Shown in pieces: positions 1-8,696 of a DNA stretch of 60,764 bases. The notes beneath the pieces are model-generated. The model made no database searches, was not told the DNA's origin, and saw only the letters and a program-made list of their open reading frames with translations. Source of the stretch: Bacillus norwichensis (GTDB lineage: Bacteria; Bacillota; Bacilli; Bacillales; Bacillaceae_C); NCBI RefSeq assembly GCF_014836955.1, contig NZ_JACSPV010000001.1:1-60764 (forward strand), in the 5' to 3' direction. Numbering within the stretch: the stretch's first letter is position 1; every line of letters starts with the position of its first letter. The translations under genes were made by a program, and so were the position numbers.

Positions 1-71
1 GGGAGCCTTTTTTAATACATCGCTATAAGCTCTCCTGAACCATACGCCTAGCGTATGGTTTTCATTTATCC

Positions 72-98
72 AAAAAAATGTCCGGTCTATAGACCGAA
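72..98 (-). terminator. Terminator overlapping the spmB stop codon
   Basis: The palindrome CGGTCTATAGACCG (83-96) contains the spmB stop codon and is followed on the minus strand by a run of seven T (72-78). A second hairpin, AACCATACGC/GCGTATGGTT (38-60), lies just beyond; it has no T-run on the minus strand. Confidence 0.75.
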
Positions 99-626
99 CA
101 TCATGATCACGATAAGGATTGCTGCAGATATGCCTATAAAGTCAGCAAACAGTCCGACTTTGATTGCATCTCCCATTTTTTTGATTCCTACTGCTCCAAA
201 ATAAACTGTCAACACATAAAAGGTCGTATCCGTGCTCCCCTGTATGGTTGAAGCCATCCTCCCAATAAGGGAGTCTGGTCCATGAACTGAAATGATATCA
301 CTCATCACTCCTAACGCTGCGGTACCAGAAATCGGTCTTATAAGAGCCAACGGTACAACCTCTGCTGGCACTCCGATCTGATCTAGGATTGGTTTGGCCA
401 GTCCTATGAAAAAATCGAGGGCTCCCGATGCTCTAAACACGGTAATGGCAACGAGCATTCCAACCAAAAACGGTATGATGGAGACAGCGATCTTGATGCC
501 TTCTTTCCCACCTTCAACAAAGGACTCGTACGTCGGAATCTTCTTCCATGTTCCATAAAGTAAAATATAGGCGATGATAAGTGGAACAATCCATAACGAA
601 ATAATCGAGATCATCTGCATTGTCAT
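87..626 (-). CDS. spmB: Spore maturation protein SpmB
   Basis: The product is 179 aa, very hydrophobic, with several predicted membrane segments and the nucleoside-recognition/Gate-type fold typical of SpmA/SpmB. In Bacillus subtilis SpmA and SpmB are needed for proper dehydration of the spore core, with DacB in the same operon. Here dacB-spmA-spmB are consecutive on the minus strand, and spmB overlaps the end of spmA by 4 nt (ATGA), implying translational coupling. The length is as expected for the family (about 178 aa). The biochemical activity is unknown. A terminator hairpin overlaps the stop codon, so spmB is the last gene of the operon. Confidence 0.93.
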   Translation of the reverse strand: MTMQMISIISLWIVPLIIAYILLYGTWKKIPTYESFVEGGKEGIKIAVSIIPFLVGMLVAITVFRASGALDFFIGLAKPILDQIGVPAEVVPLALIRPISGTAALGVMSDIISVHGPDSLIGRMASTIQGSTDTTFYVLTVYFGAVGIKKMGDAIKVGLFADFIGISAAILIVIMMFGL

Positions 627-1216
627 TTATCTCCCTTTTTGACCCTGCGGTGGTAAAAATACCTATCAAATATGATAGCTCCGGCGGTTGCACAAATTGT
701 GGCCACCAATGTAGGTCCGACAATATCAGTTGGACCAGCGGAGTTATAGTTCATCCTAATGGCAATTACCGTCGTTGGTATTAAAGTCAGACCTGACGTA
801 TTTAATGCAAGAAATGTAATCATTGATCGGCTTGCTTCGGATTTCCCGCCATTCAATACTTTCAACTGTTCCATCGCTTTAATCCCAAGTGGAGTTGCAG
901 CATTTCCCAAGCCAAACATATTCGCGATGATATTTGATAAAATATAGCCAACTGCGGGGTGATCACCTGGCACCTCCGGAAACAGCTTCAGTATGATCGG
1001 CTTAAATAAATTGGATAACTTCTGAAGCAATCCTGCATCCTGCGCTATCCGCATCATCCCCAGCCAAAATACAAGAACACTGATTAATCCGATACAGAGT
1101 GTTACCGCCTCGTTAGCTGATTGGAAAATCGCTTCATTGACTTCTTTCATCTTCCCATTAACCGCAGCAAAGATAAGTCCAATCACGGTCATGGCGACCC
1201 AAATAATATTGATCAC
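623..1216 (-). CDS. spmA: Spore maturation protein SpmA
   Basis: The product is 197 aa, an integral membrane protein with Gate-like hydrophobic repeats and the conserved FGLGNAATPLGIKAM segment of the SpmA family. It is inferred to act in spore core dehydration together with SpmB and DacB during sporulation. It starts with GTG (1216) inside the last codons of dacB, giving a 4-nt overlap, and overlaps spmB at the other end. The two overlaps indicate one mother-cell transcript. Family and context agree; the molecular function is not established. Confidence 0.93.
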   Translation of the reverse strand: MINIIWVAMTVIGLIFAAVNGKMKEVNEAIFQSANEAVTLCIGLISVLVFWLGMMRIAQDAGLLQKLSNLFKPIILKLFPEVPGDHPAVGYILSNIIANMFGLGNAATPLGIKAMEQLKVLNGGKSEASRSMITFLALNTSGLTLIPTTVIAIRMNYNSAGPTDIVGPTLVATICATAGAIIFDRYFYHRRVKKGDK

Positions 1217-2340
1217 GGTATGATTGCACCTGCCCGTCCAAAGAACAGAGCTTTAAGTTTTTTGGTTAAAGATACTTTCTCCTGCTGTTCCTCCTCTGTA
1301 ATATAAACCGGTATTTTTCGAACTGCATGATCCTGTAAATAAATGACGGCCCTGCCAACCTCCCCGCCTTTCGTTTTTTTCATGTCCTTAGGCGAAAGGA
1401 GCTTATAACGAATGCGTACATCTTTGTACTCTTCTTTCATCAATGGATAATATACAGAATTCTCTACATATAAAGTTCTTTCATCCTTTAACGGCCGTAC
1501 GTCCTTCAATGGACCTTCAGGCAAAATTTTCTTCATTTTAAAATGGCTAGAGCCATACTCATACATGGAGATATGGTCATTCCAATCATCCGAAGCATTC
1601 AATGTCACGGCAATCATATCGTTGTCCTTTTTCGTGGCTGTTGTCACAAGTGTCCGTCCGGCTCTTTTCGTATAACCCGTTTTTCCACCCGTAGCATATT
1701 TGTATTTTTCGGTCAGAAGCCTGTTCTTATTTTTCCAGTGCTGTGAATGCTCTTCCCGTTCGAAAGAGTATGTTTTTGTTCCCGATATAGTTTTAAATGT
1801 TTCGTTATGCATCGCATAGCGCATAAGCAGTGCCATATCATAAGCTGTTGAATAATGTTCTTCATGGCTGTCCAACCCCGAAGGATTAGAAAAATTGGTA
1901 TTCTTCATTCCGATTTCTTTTGCTTTTTGATTCATCATAAAGACAAACCCTTCCATGCTTCCTCCAACATGCTCTGCAATGGCATCTGCTGCATCATTCC
2001 CAGATCGAAGCATCAGCCCATACACTAGATCCCTCAGTTTTATTTTTTCACCCGGGACAAGATAAATGGATGATCCTTCCTCATAAGCCGCTTTGCGGCT
2101 AACCTTTACTGTTTCATCCATTTTTCCGGATTCAATGGCGAGTATGGCGGTTAAAATTTTTGTAATTGAGGCGATTCTCCGGACTTCATGGGGGTTTTTT
2201 TCAAAAAGAACCCTGCCTGTATTCTGCTCCATCAAAACAGCGCTGGAGGCACTGACTGGAAGATCAGGATCCTCTTCGGGTGAAAAGGCGGTGAGCATCA
2301 ACATTACACTGATGATAAAAATGACGAACAAACCTTTCAA
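1213..2340 (-). CDS. dacB: D-alanyl-D-alanine carboxypeptidase DacB (PBP5*)
   Basis: This is a serine-type peptidase S11 (penicillin-binding protein 5 family) that trims cortex peptidoglycan during sporulation. The catalytic motifs are visible in order: SITK (active-site Ser and Lys), SGN, and KTG (in GGKTGYT). A hydrophobic N-terminal signal/anchor is present. I place the start at TTG 2340, nine bases after a GGAGG, because the ATG at 2349 directly abuts that GGAGG. A sigma-E-like promoter lies upstream at 2377-2405. B. subtilis has ypuI between scpB and dacB; it is absent here. The operon continues into spmA with a 4-nt overlap. Confidence 0.93.
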   Translation of the reverse strand: MKGLFVIFIISVMLMLTAFSPEEDPDLPVSASSAVLMEQNTGRVLFEKNPHEVRRIASITKILTAILAIESGKMDETVKVSRKAAYEEGSSIYLVPGEKIKLRDLVYGLMLRSGNDAADAIAEHVGGSMEGFVFMMNQKAKEIGMKNTNFSNPSGLDSHEEHYSTAYDMALLMRYAMHNETFKTISGTKTYSFEREEHSQHWKNKNRLLTEKYKYATGGKTGYTKRAGRTLVTTATKKDNDMIAVTLNASDDWNDHISMYEYGSSHFKMKKILPEGPLKDVRPLKDERTLYVENSVYYPLMKEEYKDVRIRYKLLSPKDMKKTKGGEVGRAVIYLQDHAVRKIPVYITEEEQQEKVSLTKKLKALFFGRAGAIIP

Positions 2341-2376
2341 AGACGACATCCTCCCGCCCCTCTCGTGCGTTTGTAC

Positions 2377-2405
2377 AAGTCTATGCGCCGATCAAATTGA
2401 TATGA
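2377..2405 (-). promoter_or_regulatory. Sigma-E-like promoter of dacB-spmA-spmB
   Basis: On the minus strand a -35-like TCATATC (2399-2405) is separated by 13 nt from a -10-like CATAGACTT (2377-2385). This resembles the mother-cell sigma-E consensus (KMATATT, CATACA-T). The position and the sporulation role of the operon support it; it is a match by eye. Confidence 0.5.
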
Positions 2406-2406
2406 T

Positions 2407-2437
2407 AAAAAAATGGTTCCCCGAGGGAACCATTTTT
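2407..2437. terminator. Bidirectional terminator between scpB and dacB
   Basis: Perfect 9-bp stem ATGGTTCCC/GGGAACCAT with an A-run before and a T-run after, so it can work on either strand. It separates scpAB transcription from the dacB operon. Confidence 0.75.
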
Positions 2438-2498
2438 AAAGTTAAAGTATCAAAAGAGATGAAATTATTTTATTCGAATAAAGCTATTAATGTTTGAC

Positions 2499-2640
2499 TG
2501 CGACGTACAGGATGTACTAGTGCAGGCAAAGCGGCAGGACGGCGCGATTTGAGCCAGCCGACGTACAGGATGTACTACGGCGCCCCCTGAACTTGCCGAC
2601 GGACAAGATGTCCTTGTGCCAACGAAGCTGACCCCATCAG
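2499..2640. repeat. Palindrome-rich dispersed repeat between dacB and scpB
   Basis: Two identical near-palindromes ACGTACAGGATGTACT occur at 2503-2518 and 2561-2576, with a related GACGGACAAGATGTCC at 2599-2614. The first block (2505-2540) matches, in inverted orientation and with about five mismatches, the region 15980-16020 between yqzK and fur. It is locally GC-rich compared with flanking DNA and has no convincing coding capacity. This fills most of the 346-nt gap between dacB and scpB, the position occupied by ypuI in B. subtilis. Confidence 0.6.
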
Positions 2641-2686
2641 CGCAAAAAACAAGCCACGCGGAAGTTACATGCTCCTGTGGCACAGC

Positions 2687-3271
2687 TTATTCACTCGTAC
2701 TGGCTGTCAAATCAAAGAGGGGACCTGCTTCAGAAAGCTTCGGATTTTGTTTAGCCGGCTCCGGCAGTGGCGGCAATTCTTTTATATCTGTCAATCCAAA
2801 ATAATCGAGGAATTCCCTCGTTGTTGCGTATAAAATAGCCCGGCCAATCCCTTCTCTCCTCCCCGCTTCCTTGATTAATCCCTTCGTCAAAAGAGTTCGA
2901 AGCGGGCGCTCTGTTTTTACTCCGCGGATTTCTTCAATTTCCACTCTAGTAATCGGCTGCTTATACGCAATGATTGCCATCGTCTCCAATGCAGCCTGAG
3001 AGATGGAATCTGTTTGTGTATTTTCTACAAGTTTTTGCAGAACAAAGGAAAATTTTCTTTTAGTCACTAGCTGATAAGTTCCAGCAAGTGTCGCAATGGT
3101 AAGTCCCCTGTCTTCATTTTCCTCATATTCTTCGCGAAGCTCTTCAATTAACTTGCCAGCTTTGCTCTCAGAAATGTCAAGCGCGGTTCCTATCTGCTTT
3201 GGAGTCAATCCTTCATCCCCCGCAGCAAACAGCAAACTTTCCAGCGCTGCTTTTAAATTAACTGCTTTCAA
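2687..3271 (-). CDS. scpB: Segregation and condensation protein ScpB
   Basis: The product is 194 aa. Its two winged-helix domains match the ScpB family, for example in the segments ALESLLFAAGDEGLTPKQI and IAYKQPITRVEIEEIRGV. ScpB binds ScpA and the Smc ATPase to form bacterial condensin at the nucleoid. The start overlaps the 3' end of scpA by 14 nt, the usual scpA-scpB coupling. The C-terminal tail is acidic and low in complexity, and is followed by a repeat-rich spacer. Confidence 0.95.
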   Translation of the reverse strand: MKAVNLKAALESLLFAAGDEGLTPKQIGTALDISESKAGKLIEELREEYEENEDRGLTIATLAGTYQLVTKRKFSFVLQKLVENTQTDSISQAALETMAIIAYKQPITRVEIEEIRGVKTERPLRTLLTKGLIKEAGRREGIGRAILYATTREFLDYFGLTDIKELPPLPEPAKQNPKLSEAGPLFDLTASTSE

Positions 3272-4016
3272 GAACTAATGACTCCTCTCTTGATGTTAAA
3301 TATATTTCTTCGAAATTTTGACTTTGCCATACTATAATCGCATTGGATTTCATCAATTCCAGCATGGCCAAAAAAGTGAGAATGATGAATTCCCTGTCCA
3401 AGAGATGGAAAAAAGATGAGAAACTAAGCTCCGTATCGCTTTCTTCAATCATCTCCAACAATTCATCCATCCGCTGCTGAATCGTTATCCTTGGCCTAGC
3501 CACCTTGGCTGATAATGGCTGACGGATTCTTTTCCGCCTTAACAGCTTATTAAAAGCTCCAATCATATCATAAATCGTTACACCTGACGGCTGAAGCTTG
3601 GGCAGTTCATCAGCGAAGTGCGAAAGGTCACTGGGTGGTTTTGTAAAAATCTCGCTTCTTACACTTTCTTTTTGCCGAAAAAGCATAGCAGCTTCTTTAA
3701 ATCTTTTATATTCAATCAGCTGCTCCACTAATTCTGTTCGCGGATCTTCATCCTCATAAATCGTGTCGTCTTCCTCCACCTCATCATTTTTAGGCAAGAG
3801 CATTTTGCTTTTAATTGAGAGTAAAGTTGCGGACATGACAAGATACTCGCTTGCCTGATCAAGTTCGAGTTCGTTCATTGTATGTATATATAATAAATAT
3901 TGGTCCGTGATTTCGGCCATTGGAATATCATAAATATCGATTTCCATTCGCTTAATTAAATGAAGAAGGAGATCAAGCGGACCTTCGAACACTTCTGTTT
4001 TAATTTGGTAAGACAT
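3258..4016 (-). CDS. scpA: Segregation and condensation protein ScpA (kleisin)
   Basis: The product is 252 aa. The N-terminus (VFEGPLDLLLHLIKRMEIDIYDI) is the kleisin N-domain that binds the Smc neck. The C-terminal winged helix binds the Smc head, and the middle binds ScpB. It works in Smc-ScpAB loading and chromosome segregation. It is the first gene of the scpA-scpB pair, and a divergent DUF309 gene starts 150 nt away. Family length is normal. Confidence 0.95.
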   Translation of the reverse strand: MSYQIKTEVFEGPLDLLLHLIKRMEIDIYDIPMAEITDQYLLYIHTMNELELDQASEYLVMSATLLSIKSKMLLPKNDEVEEDDTIYEDEDPRTELVEQLIEYKRFKEAAMLFRQKESVRSEIFTKPPSDLSHFADELPKLQPSGVTIYDMIGAFNKLLRRKRIRQPLSAKVARPRITIQQRMDELLEMIEESDTELSFSSFFHLLDREFIILTFLAMLELMKSNAIIVWQSQNFEEIYLTSREESLVLESS

Positions 4017-4168
4017 TAAATATCACCAATTTCGACATAAACATTGATATTTCCACCTTATCATCATACAATACTTTCTTCCGAGTGTGGTCAATATTTT
4101 TTAAAAACTTCGATTTGATGTGTTAAACTGATAACATAACGCTATTGAAATGGAAGGTGTCATCACTT

Positions 4169-4666
4169 TTGATTTTCCCTTTATCATATATTGAATTTCT
4201 TACCCATTTTCATGGGGACAGAGATTTCTTTGAATGCCACGAAGTTTTGGAGGACCACTGGAAAAAAAACGGTATGAAAAAACACTCGGTGTGGGTCGGA
4301 TTAATCCAAATCGCCGTGAGCTTTTACCATTACCGTCGAGGAAACAGGATAGGCGCAGTCAAAATGATGAAAAAAGCGCTTGAAATTTTAGATAAAAATA
4401 GAACCGAAATTTATTCTCTTGGAATCAGTCATGATCAGTTGATGCCGATGTTGATTCGGTGCTGCCATGAGATGCAAACAGGTTCGTCATATAAGCCTAT
4501 TTCGTTTCCGATACTGGATTCCGAATTATTGACTGTATGCAAAGAACGTGTACACTCTCTCGGATTGGTATGGGGCGGAGACGATGAACTAGATGAGTTT
4601 ATTATAAATAAACATATTGCCAGAAGAGACTTTGATAAAAGCCGCTTCGAAACAGTAAAAGTTTAA
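4169..4666 (+). CDS. DUF309 domain protein (YpuF-like)
   Basis: The product is about 165 aa. The HFHGDRDFFECHEVLEDHWK motif identifies DUF309, a small helical family of unknown function. In B. subtilis the DUF309 gene ypuF neighbours scpA, so it is probably the orthologue, although here it is divergent from scpA. I choose TTG 4169 because a GGAAGGTG (4152-4159) lies about 9 nt upstream. The earlier in-frame TTG at 4145 has no ribosome binding site. No catalytic function can be assigned. Confidence 0.8.
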   Translation: MIFPLSYIEFLTHFHGDRDFFECHEVLEDHWKKNGMKKHSVWVGLIQIAVSFYHYRRGNRIGAVKMMKKALEILDKNRTEIYSLGISHDQLMPMLIRCCHEMQTGSSYKPISFPILDSELLTVCKERVHSLGLVWGGDDELDEFIINKHIARRDFDKSRFETVKV

Positions 4667-4675
4667 TAACAGATG

Positions 4676-5061
<386 letters not shown>

Positions 5062-5094
5062 TTACCCCTCATCATTTTTATTTCGAATAGTATT

Positions 5095-5190
5095 TCATTT
5101 ATTCGGCACAATAAAAAGCCAATAAATCAATCCCCATACAAACGCCATGCCAAATAGAATAGCAAATAAAATAATGTTGTTTTTGCGCAA
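5095..5190 (-). CDS. Small single-pass membrane protein, 31 aa
   Basis: Starting at TTG 5190, the frame encodes an N-terminal MRKNN, one hydrophobic span (about residues 6-27) and a short polar tail ending IVPNK. A GGTGGGAG ribosome binding site (5201-5208) lies about 10 nt upstream of 5190; a TTG at 5196 is an alternative. The basic N-terminus and single membrane span fit the positive-inside rule. I do not recognise a named family. It lies 36 nt upstream of ribT on the same strand. Confidence 0.55.
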   Translation of the reverse strand: MRKNNIILFAILFGMAFVWGLIYWLFIVPNK

Positions 5191-5241
5191 AAACAAACAC
5201 TCCCACCAATATAATGATCAGTTATATAAAAATAGTAATCA

Positions 5242-5440
5242 AATGCTCCTTGGCGTATTTGCACCCAGATTTCATCGAGCTTTCGCTCGATAAAATTCCA
5301 CTAAAAATCTGTGGCATCCGCCAGAGGCTTTAACTTTATTCAGCCTGGGTTTGAATCCCCGCTGAACGAAATACCAATAGGCATTCACATTCATCTCACC
5401 ACTTACAGAAGTCGGATACTTCTGCTAAATAAAGTTAAAT
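5242..5440 (-). repeat. Dispersed structured repeat, family A, copy 1
   Basis: This non-coding element of about 200 nt is also found at 46370-46527 and 55866-56037. Shared blocks in this orientation are CTTGGCG, GCTCGATAAA, AATCTGTGGC, ATCCGCCAGAGGC, TTTCATCTC-like and CTTACAGAAGT, ending AAGTTAAA. It contains several internal hairpins, for example around 5273-5296 and 5398-5425. All three copies lie downstream of a minus-strand gene (here lysA) in the same orientation. It occupies most of the gap between ribT and lysA. Confidence 0.75.
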
Positions 5441-5503
5441 CCAACACCGACCATTTTACCGATATTCATGATTTAACGCAAATGTTTGTCCATTTACAAA
5501 AGC

Positions 5504-6823
5504 CTATATGGTTGATTTTTCACTGAGCGGGATATCAAGTCGGACAAGGTCCTCATACGTTTCTCTTTTGATAACGATACGGCTTTTTCCATTTTCTACG
5601 AACACAACTGGCGGTCTTGGAATCCGATTATAATTATTCGCCATAGAATAGCCATAAGCTCCTGTACAAAAGACAGCCAAAATATCATTTGTTCCCGGCT
5701 CTGGCAATGGAAGATCCCAAATTAGCATATCTCCGGATTCACAGCATTTTCCTGCAATCGACACAACTTCATCTTGCTGGTCAAGCGGTCTGTTGGCAAG
5801 TACTGCTTCGTATTTAGCATCATATAAAGCTGGCCTGATATTATCGCTCATGCCGCCGTCTATCGCAACATATTTTCTTACATTTGGCACAGTTTTTTGG
5901 GAACCGATCGAATAAAGTGTTGTACCGGCATCACCAACAAGCGATCTCCCCGGCTCTATCCAAATTTCCGGCATCGGGAGCGATAACCGTTCTGTTTCTT
6001 TTCTCACTTCAAAAATCATTTCTTCAACGTACTGCTCAGGAGAAAGCGGAGAATCCTCCTCCGTGTAACGAATTCCAAAGCCTCCGCCGAGGTTTAGAAC
6101 CTGAGGGACAAATCCATGTGCTTCATTCCAATTGCTTAGTTTCTCCAGAACTTTTCTTGCAGCCATCAAAAATCCAACCGTTTCAAAAATCTGCGAACCA
6201 ATATGACAATGGATTCCTAGCAAATTCAAATACTCGCTGTCCAAAGAGACGGCAAGTGCAGTTTCCGCTTGGCCGTTTTCCAAATCAAACCCAAATTTTG
6301 AATCTTCCTGGCCAGTAAGGATATAGTCATGGGTATGTGCCTCAATACCAGGTGTCACACGAAGCAAAATATTCACGCTTTGTTTTCTTTCCTGACAAAG
6401 ATGATGAAGCATATGAAGTTCATGGAAATTATCGACTACGATACAACCGATTTTATAATCCAAAGCCATTTCCAATTCTTCTTCACTCTTATTATTCCCA
6501 TGAAAATGAATTTTCTCTACTGGGTATTTTGCAGCTACCGCAGTGTACAATTCTCCTCCAGATACCACATCTAAAGAAAGTCCCTCTTCATGGGCAAGCT
6601 GAAACATCGCTACGGACGAGAACGCTTTGCTCGCATAAGCAACCTGCGATTTAACTCCATTCTTTTCAAACATCTTTTTAAAGGCACGCGCCCGATTTTT
6701 GATTAACTCCACATCATACACATATAAAGGTGTGCCGTATTTCTCAACCAATTCCACCGTGTCGCATCCGCCAATTTCAAGATGGCCTTTTTCATTGACT
6801 GATGCCGTTCCATGTAAGTACAT
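5504..6823 (-). CDS. lysA: Diaminopimelate decarboxylase
   Basis: The product is 439 aa and catalyses the last step of lysine synthesis, meso-diaminopimelate to L-lysine, using PLP. The PLP-binding lysine is in QVAYASKAFSS (around residue 66). Further family motifs are HFHGNNK, HCHIGSQI, NLGGGFGIRY, EPGRS and the C-terminal catalytic block GKCCESGD. In B. subtilis lysA sits next to spoVAF, as here. The stop is followed by repeat family A. No lysine riboswitch is seen in the 360-nt upstream region, which instead holds repeat family B. Confidence 0.96.
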   Translation of the reverse strand: MYLHGTASVNEKGHLEIGGCDTVELVEKYGTPLYVYDVELIKNRARAFKKMFEKNGVKSQVAYASKAFSSVAMFQLAHEEGLSLDVVSGGELYTAVAAKYPVEKIHFHGNNKSEEELEMALDYKIGCIVVDNFHELHMLHHLCQERKQSVNILLRVTPGIEAHTHDYILTGQEDSKFGFDLENGQAETALAVSLDSEYLNLLGIHCHIGSQIFETVGFLMAARKVLEKLSNWNEAHGFVPQVLNLGGGFGIRYTEEDSPLSPEQYVEEMIFEVRKETERLSLPMPEIWIEPGRSLVGDAGTTLYSIGSQKTVPNVRKYVAIDGGMSDNIRPALYDAKYEAVLANRPLDQQDEVVSIAGKCCESGDMLIWDLPLPEPGTNDILAVFCTGAYGYSMANNYNRIPRPPVVFVENGKSRIVIKRETYEDLVRLDIPLSEKSTI

Positions 6824-6898
6824 CTTTTTCCCTCCAAACTAAAAATCAGAACAGCTAAAGGTGCCAGCCTATCAACACATTACAAAGCCAACACTTAA

Positions 6899-7040
6899 GA
6901 AAAGCGCAAGCGCCCTTTTGACGACATACAAACCAAGCACTCCGGAAATAACAGCACGAATGGTAAAGTGCTCTAAATCCAGTTTTTTCGAAGAAAGGAG
7001 CGCAAATATTTGTTGGTCGCTGGGGCGCTGAAGCTAGATA
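6899..7040. repeat. Dispersed repeat, family B, copy 1
   Basis: This element of about 140 nt starts AAGAAAAGCGCAAGCGCC and ends near GTCGCTGG. It is related to 39966-40105, which starts AAGAAAAGCGGAAGCGCC, contains GGAAGGAGC and ends GTCGCTGG. It is rich in GCGC steps and short palindromes, with no reading frame of merit. It fills most of the 360-nt lysA-spoVAF gap; the remainder (7041-7183) shows nothing recognisable. Confidence 0.65.
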
Positions 7041-7183
7041 AAGCGAAATATGTTATACAATATCCGAGTATTCACAAAAAACTCTGTTTCCTTTTAACAA
7101 AGTAATCAGATATTAGCAGATGACGTCGCCAAAAATAAGTAAGCATTACTTTAACATATTTTATGCCTTTTAGCAACGGTCTG

Positions 7184-8674
7184 TCACGGCTTGTTCTCTG
7201 GCTGGCGAAATCGGTTTCGCGGATGGACAATGCTTGGCCTAAGCCTGCTTCCTGGAACAGGTCTTCTGACAAGCACTTGGAAAAGAGCTATCGGATTAAA
7301 TGGAATTAACGGCCACATGTAAGGTGCATTTAATGGGCGCAGCGATATCAAATACAAAGCATAAAGCGTGCATCCTATTATGAATCCCGGCAATTTAAAT
7401 AAAGCAACGGCAATCAATAGAAGCATTCTGAAGATCTTATTTGCAACACTCAATTCATAGCTCGGAGTAGAAAATGTCCCAATCGCAGCAATAGATACAT
7501 ACAGAATTACTTCTGAATGGAACAAACCAACATCCACTGCAATCTGTCCAATTAATACCGCTGCAATCAATCCCATTGCCGTCGAGAGCGGTGTAGGAGT
7601 ATGAATAGCTGCAATTCTTAAGAACTCTATCCCTAAATCAGCAATGAGCAATTGGATAATCAGCGGGATGTCCGATTCTTTATTTGGCCCAATATATGCA
7701 AGATTTTCAGGCAAAAGCGACGGCTCTAATACAAAAAGAAACCAAAGCGGTAATAAAAAGATCGATGCCCAAATCCCTAAAAACCTCGTCCAGCGAACGA
7801 ATGTTCCAACAGCGGAGGACTGACGGTACTCTTCAGCGTGCTGAACATGGTGAAAGTAAGTTGCCGGAGTAATCATCACGCTGGGGGACGTATCGATAAA
7901 AATTAGTACATGCCCCTCCAAAAGGTGGATGGCCCCAACATCTGCTCTTTCTGTAAATCGGACAAGTGGGTAAGGGTTATAGCCCTGTTTCATTAAATAC
8001 TCTTCTATTGTCTTATCCGCCATGGCGATCCCATCAATATCTATGCTAGAGATCTCTTTCCGGATCGTTTCGATTAATTGCGGATTTGCCACATCTTTAA
8101 TATAGCCAATCGCAATATCCGTTTTCGAACGTTCACCAACTTTATACATTTCAAATCTTAAATTCTCATCTCTAATCCTTCTTCTTGTCAATGCAGTATT
8201 AATAATGATATTTTCCACATAGCCATCCCTGGATCCTCTGACCACTTTTTCAGTGTCTGGCTCCTCCGGCTGCCTTCCTGGATAGCTCCGTACGTCAACT
8301 ATCAGTGCTGACTCTTCACCTTCTATAAAAATTGCCGTCAATCCGGACAATACCTGATCAGTTACTTCATCGAGGGTTTCTACGATTTCAATTGATTCAT
8401 GTACAAGCCTGTTTTGGATGATGTCAAAAACATTTTTTGAAGGCCGCTCATGATCATTTAAATTAACAAGCTCTTTAATTAATTCAATGATAAACTCCGT
8501 ATCACAAAGGCCATTCACATAATACATTTGCACATTAGTCTTTAATATGACCAGTTTCCGCTGGCCAATATCACAGCTTGTTCCCAGACCGACCCTATCT
8601 TTGAAATACTGCTCAACGAGGCGAAGGTCTTCAGGAATCTTTTTAAAGTTATTTCCTAATTTTTTTTTCATCAT
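7184..8674 (-). CDS. spoVAF: Spore germination/SpoVA operon protein SpoVAF
   Basis: The product is 496 aa and belongs to the GerA A-subunit family. A soluble N-terminal half contains DEVTDQVLSGLTAIFIEGE and VVRGSRDGYVENIIINTALTRRRI, followed by about five membrane segments and a basic C-terminal tail. In B. subtilis SpoVAF is part of an inner spore membrane complex that assists germinant receptors and dipicolinic acid release. Here it directly follows spoVAB with a 22-nt gap, whereas spoVAC, AD, AEB and AEA intervene in B. subtilis. It is the last gene of the shortened operon. Confidence 0.93.
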   Translation of the reverse strand: MMKKKLGNNFKKIPEDLRLVEQYFKDRVGLGTSCDIGQRKLVILKTNVQMYYVNGLCDTEFIIELIKELVNLNDHERPSKNVFDIIQNRLVHESIEIVETLDEVTDQVLSGLTAIFIEGEESALIVDVRSYPGRQPEEPDTEKVVRGSRDGYVENIIINTALTRRRIRDENLRFEMYKVGERSKTDIAIGYIKDVANPQLIETIRKEISSIDIDGIAMADKTIEEYLMKQGYNPYPLVRFTERADVGAIHLLEGHVLIFIDTSPSVMITPATYFHHVQHAEEYRQSSAVGTFVRWTRFLGIWASIFLLPLWFLFVLEPSLLPENLAYIGPNKESDIPLIIQLLIADLGIEFLRIAAIHTPTPLSTAMGLIAAVLIGQIAVDVGLFHSEVILYVSIAAIGTFSTPSYELSVANKIFRMLLLIAVALFKLPGFIIGCTLYALYLISLRPLNAPYMWPLIPFNPIALFQVLVRRPVPGSRLRPSIVHPRNRFRQPENKP

Positions 8675-8696
8675 GGCAGCTCCTCTACAAATAGCT

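Noticed and set aside
2465-2683. A minus-strand frame rich in Ser and Cys between dacB and scpB
   Set aside because: It is made of the palindromic dispersed repeat; composition is not protein-like and no start signal is present.
5242-5440. CRISPR-like repeat array
   Set aside because: Repeat family A copies are 40 kb and 9.5 kb apart, single and without spacers; no array with regular spacing is seen anywhere in the window.
6824-7183. Lysine riboswitch upstream of lysA
   Set aside because: The region contains only repeat family B and AT-rich DNA; no L-box elements were recognised, and lysA in Bacillus is not always under an L-box.
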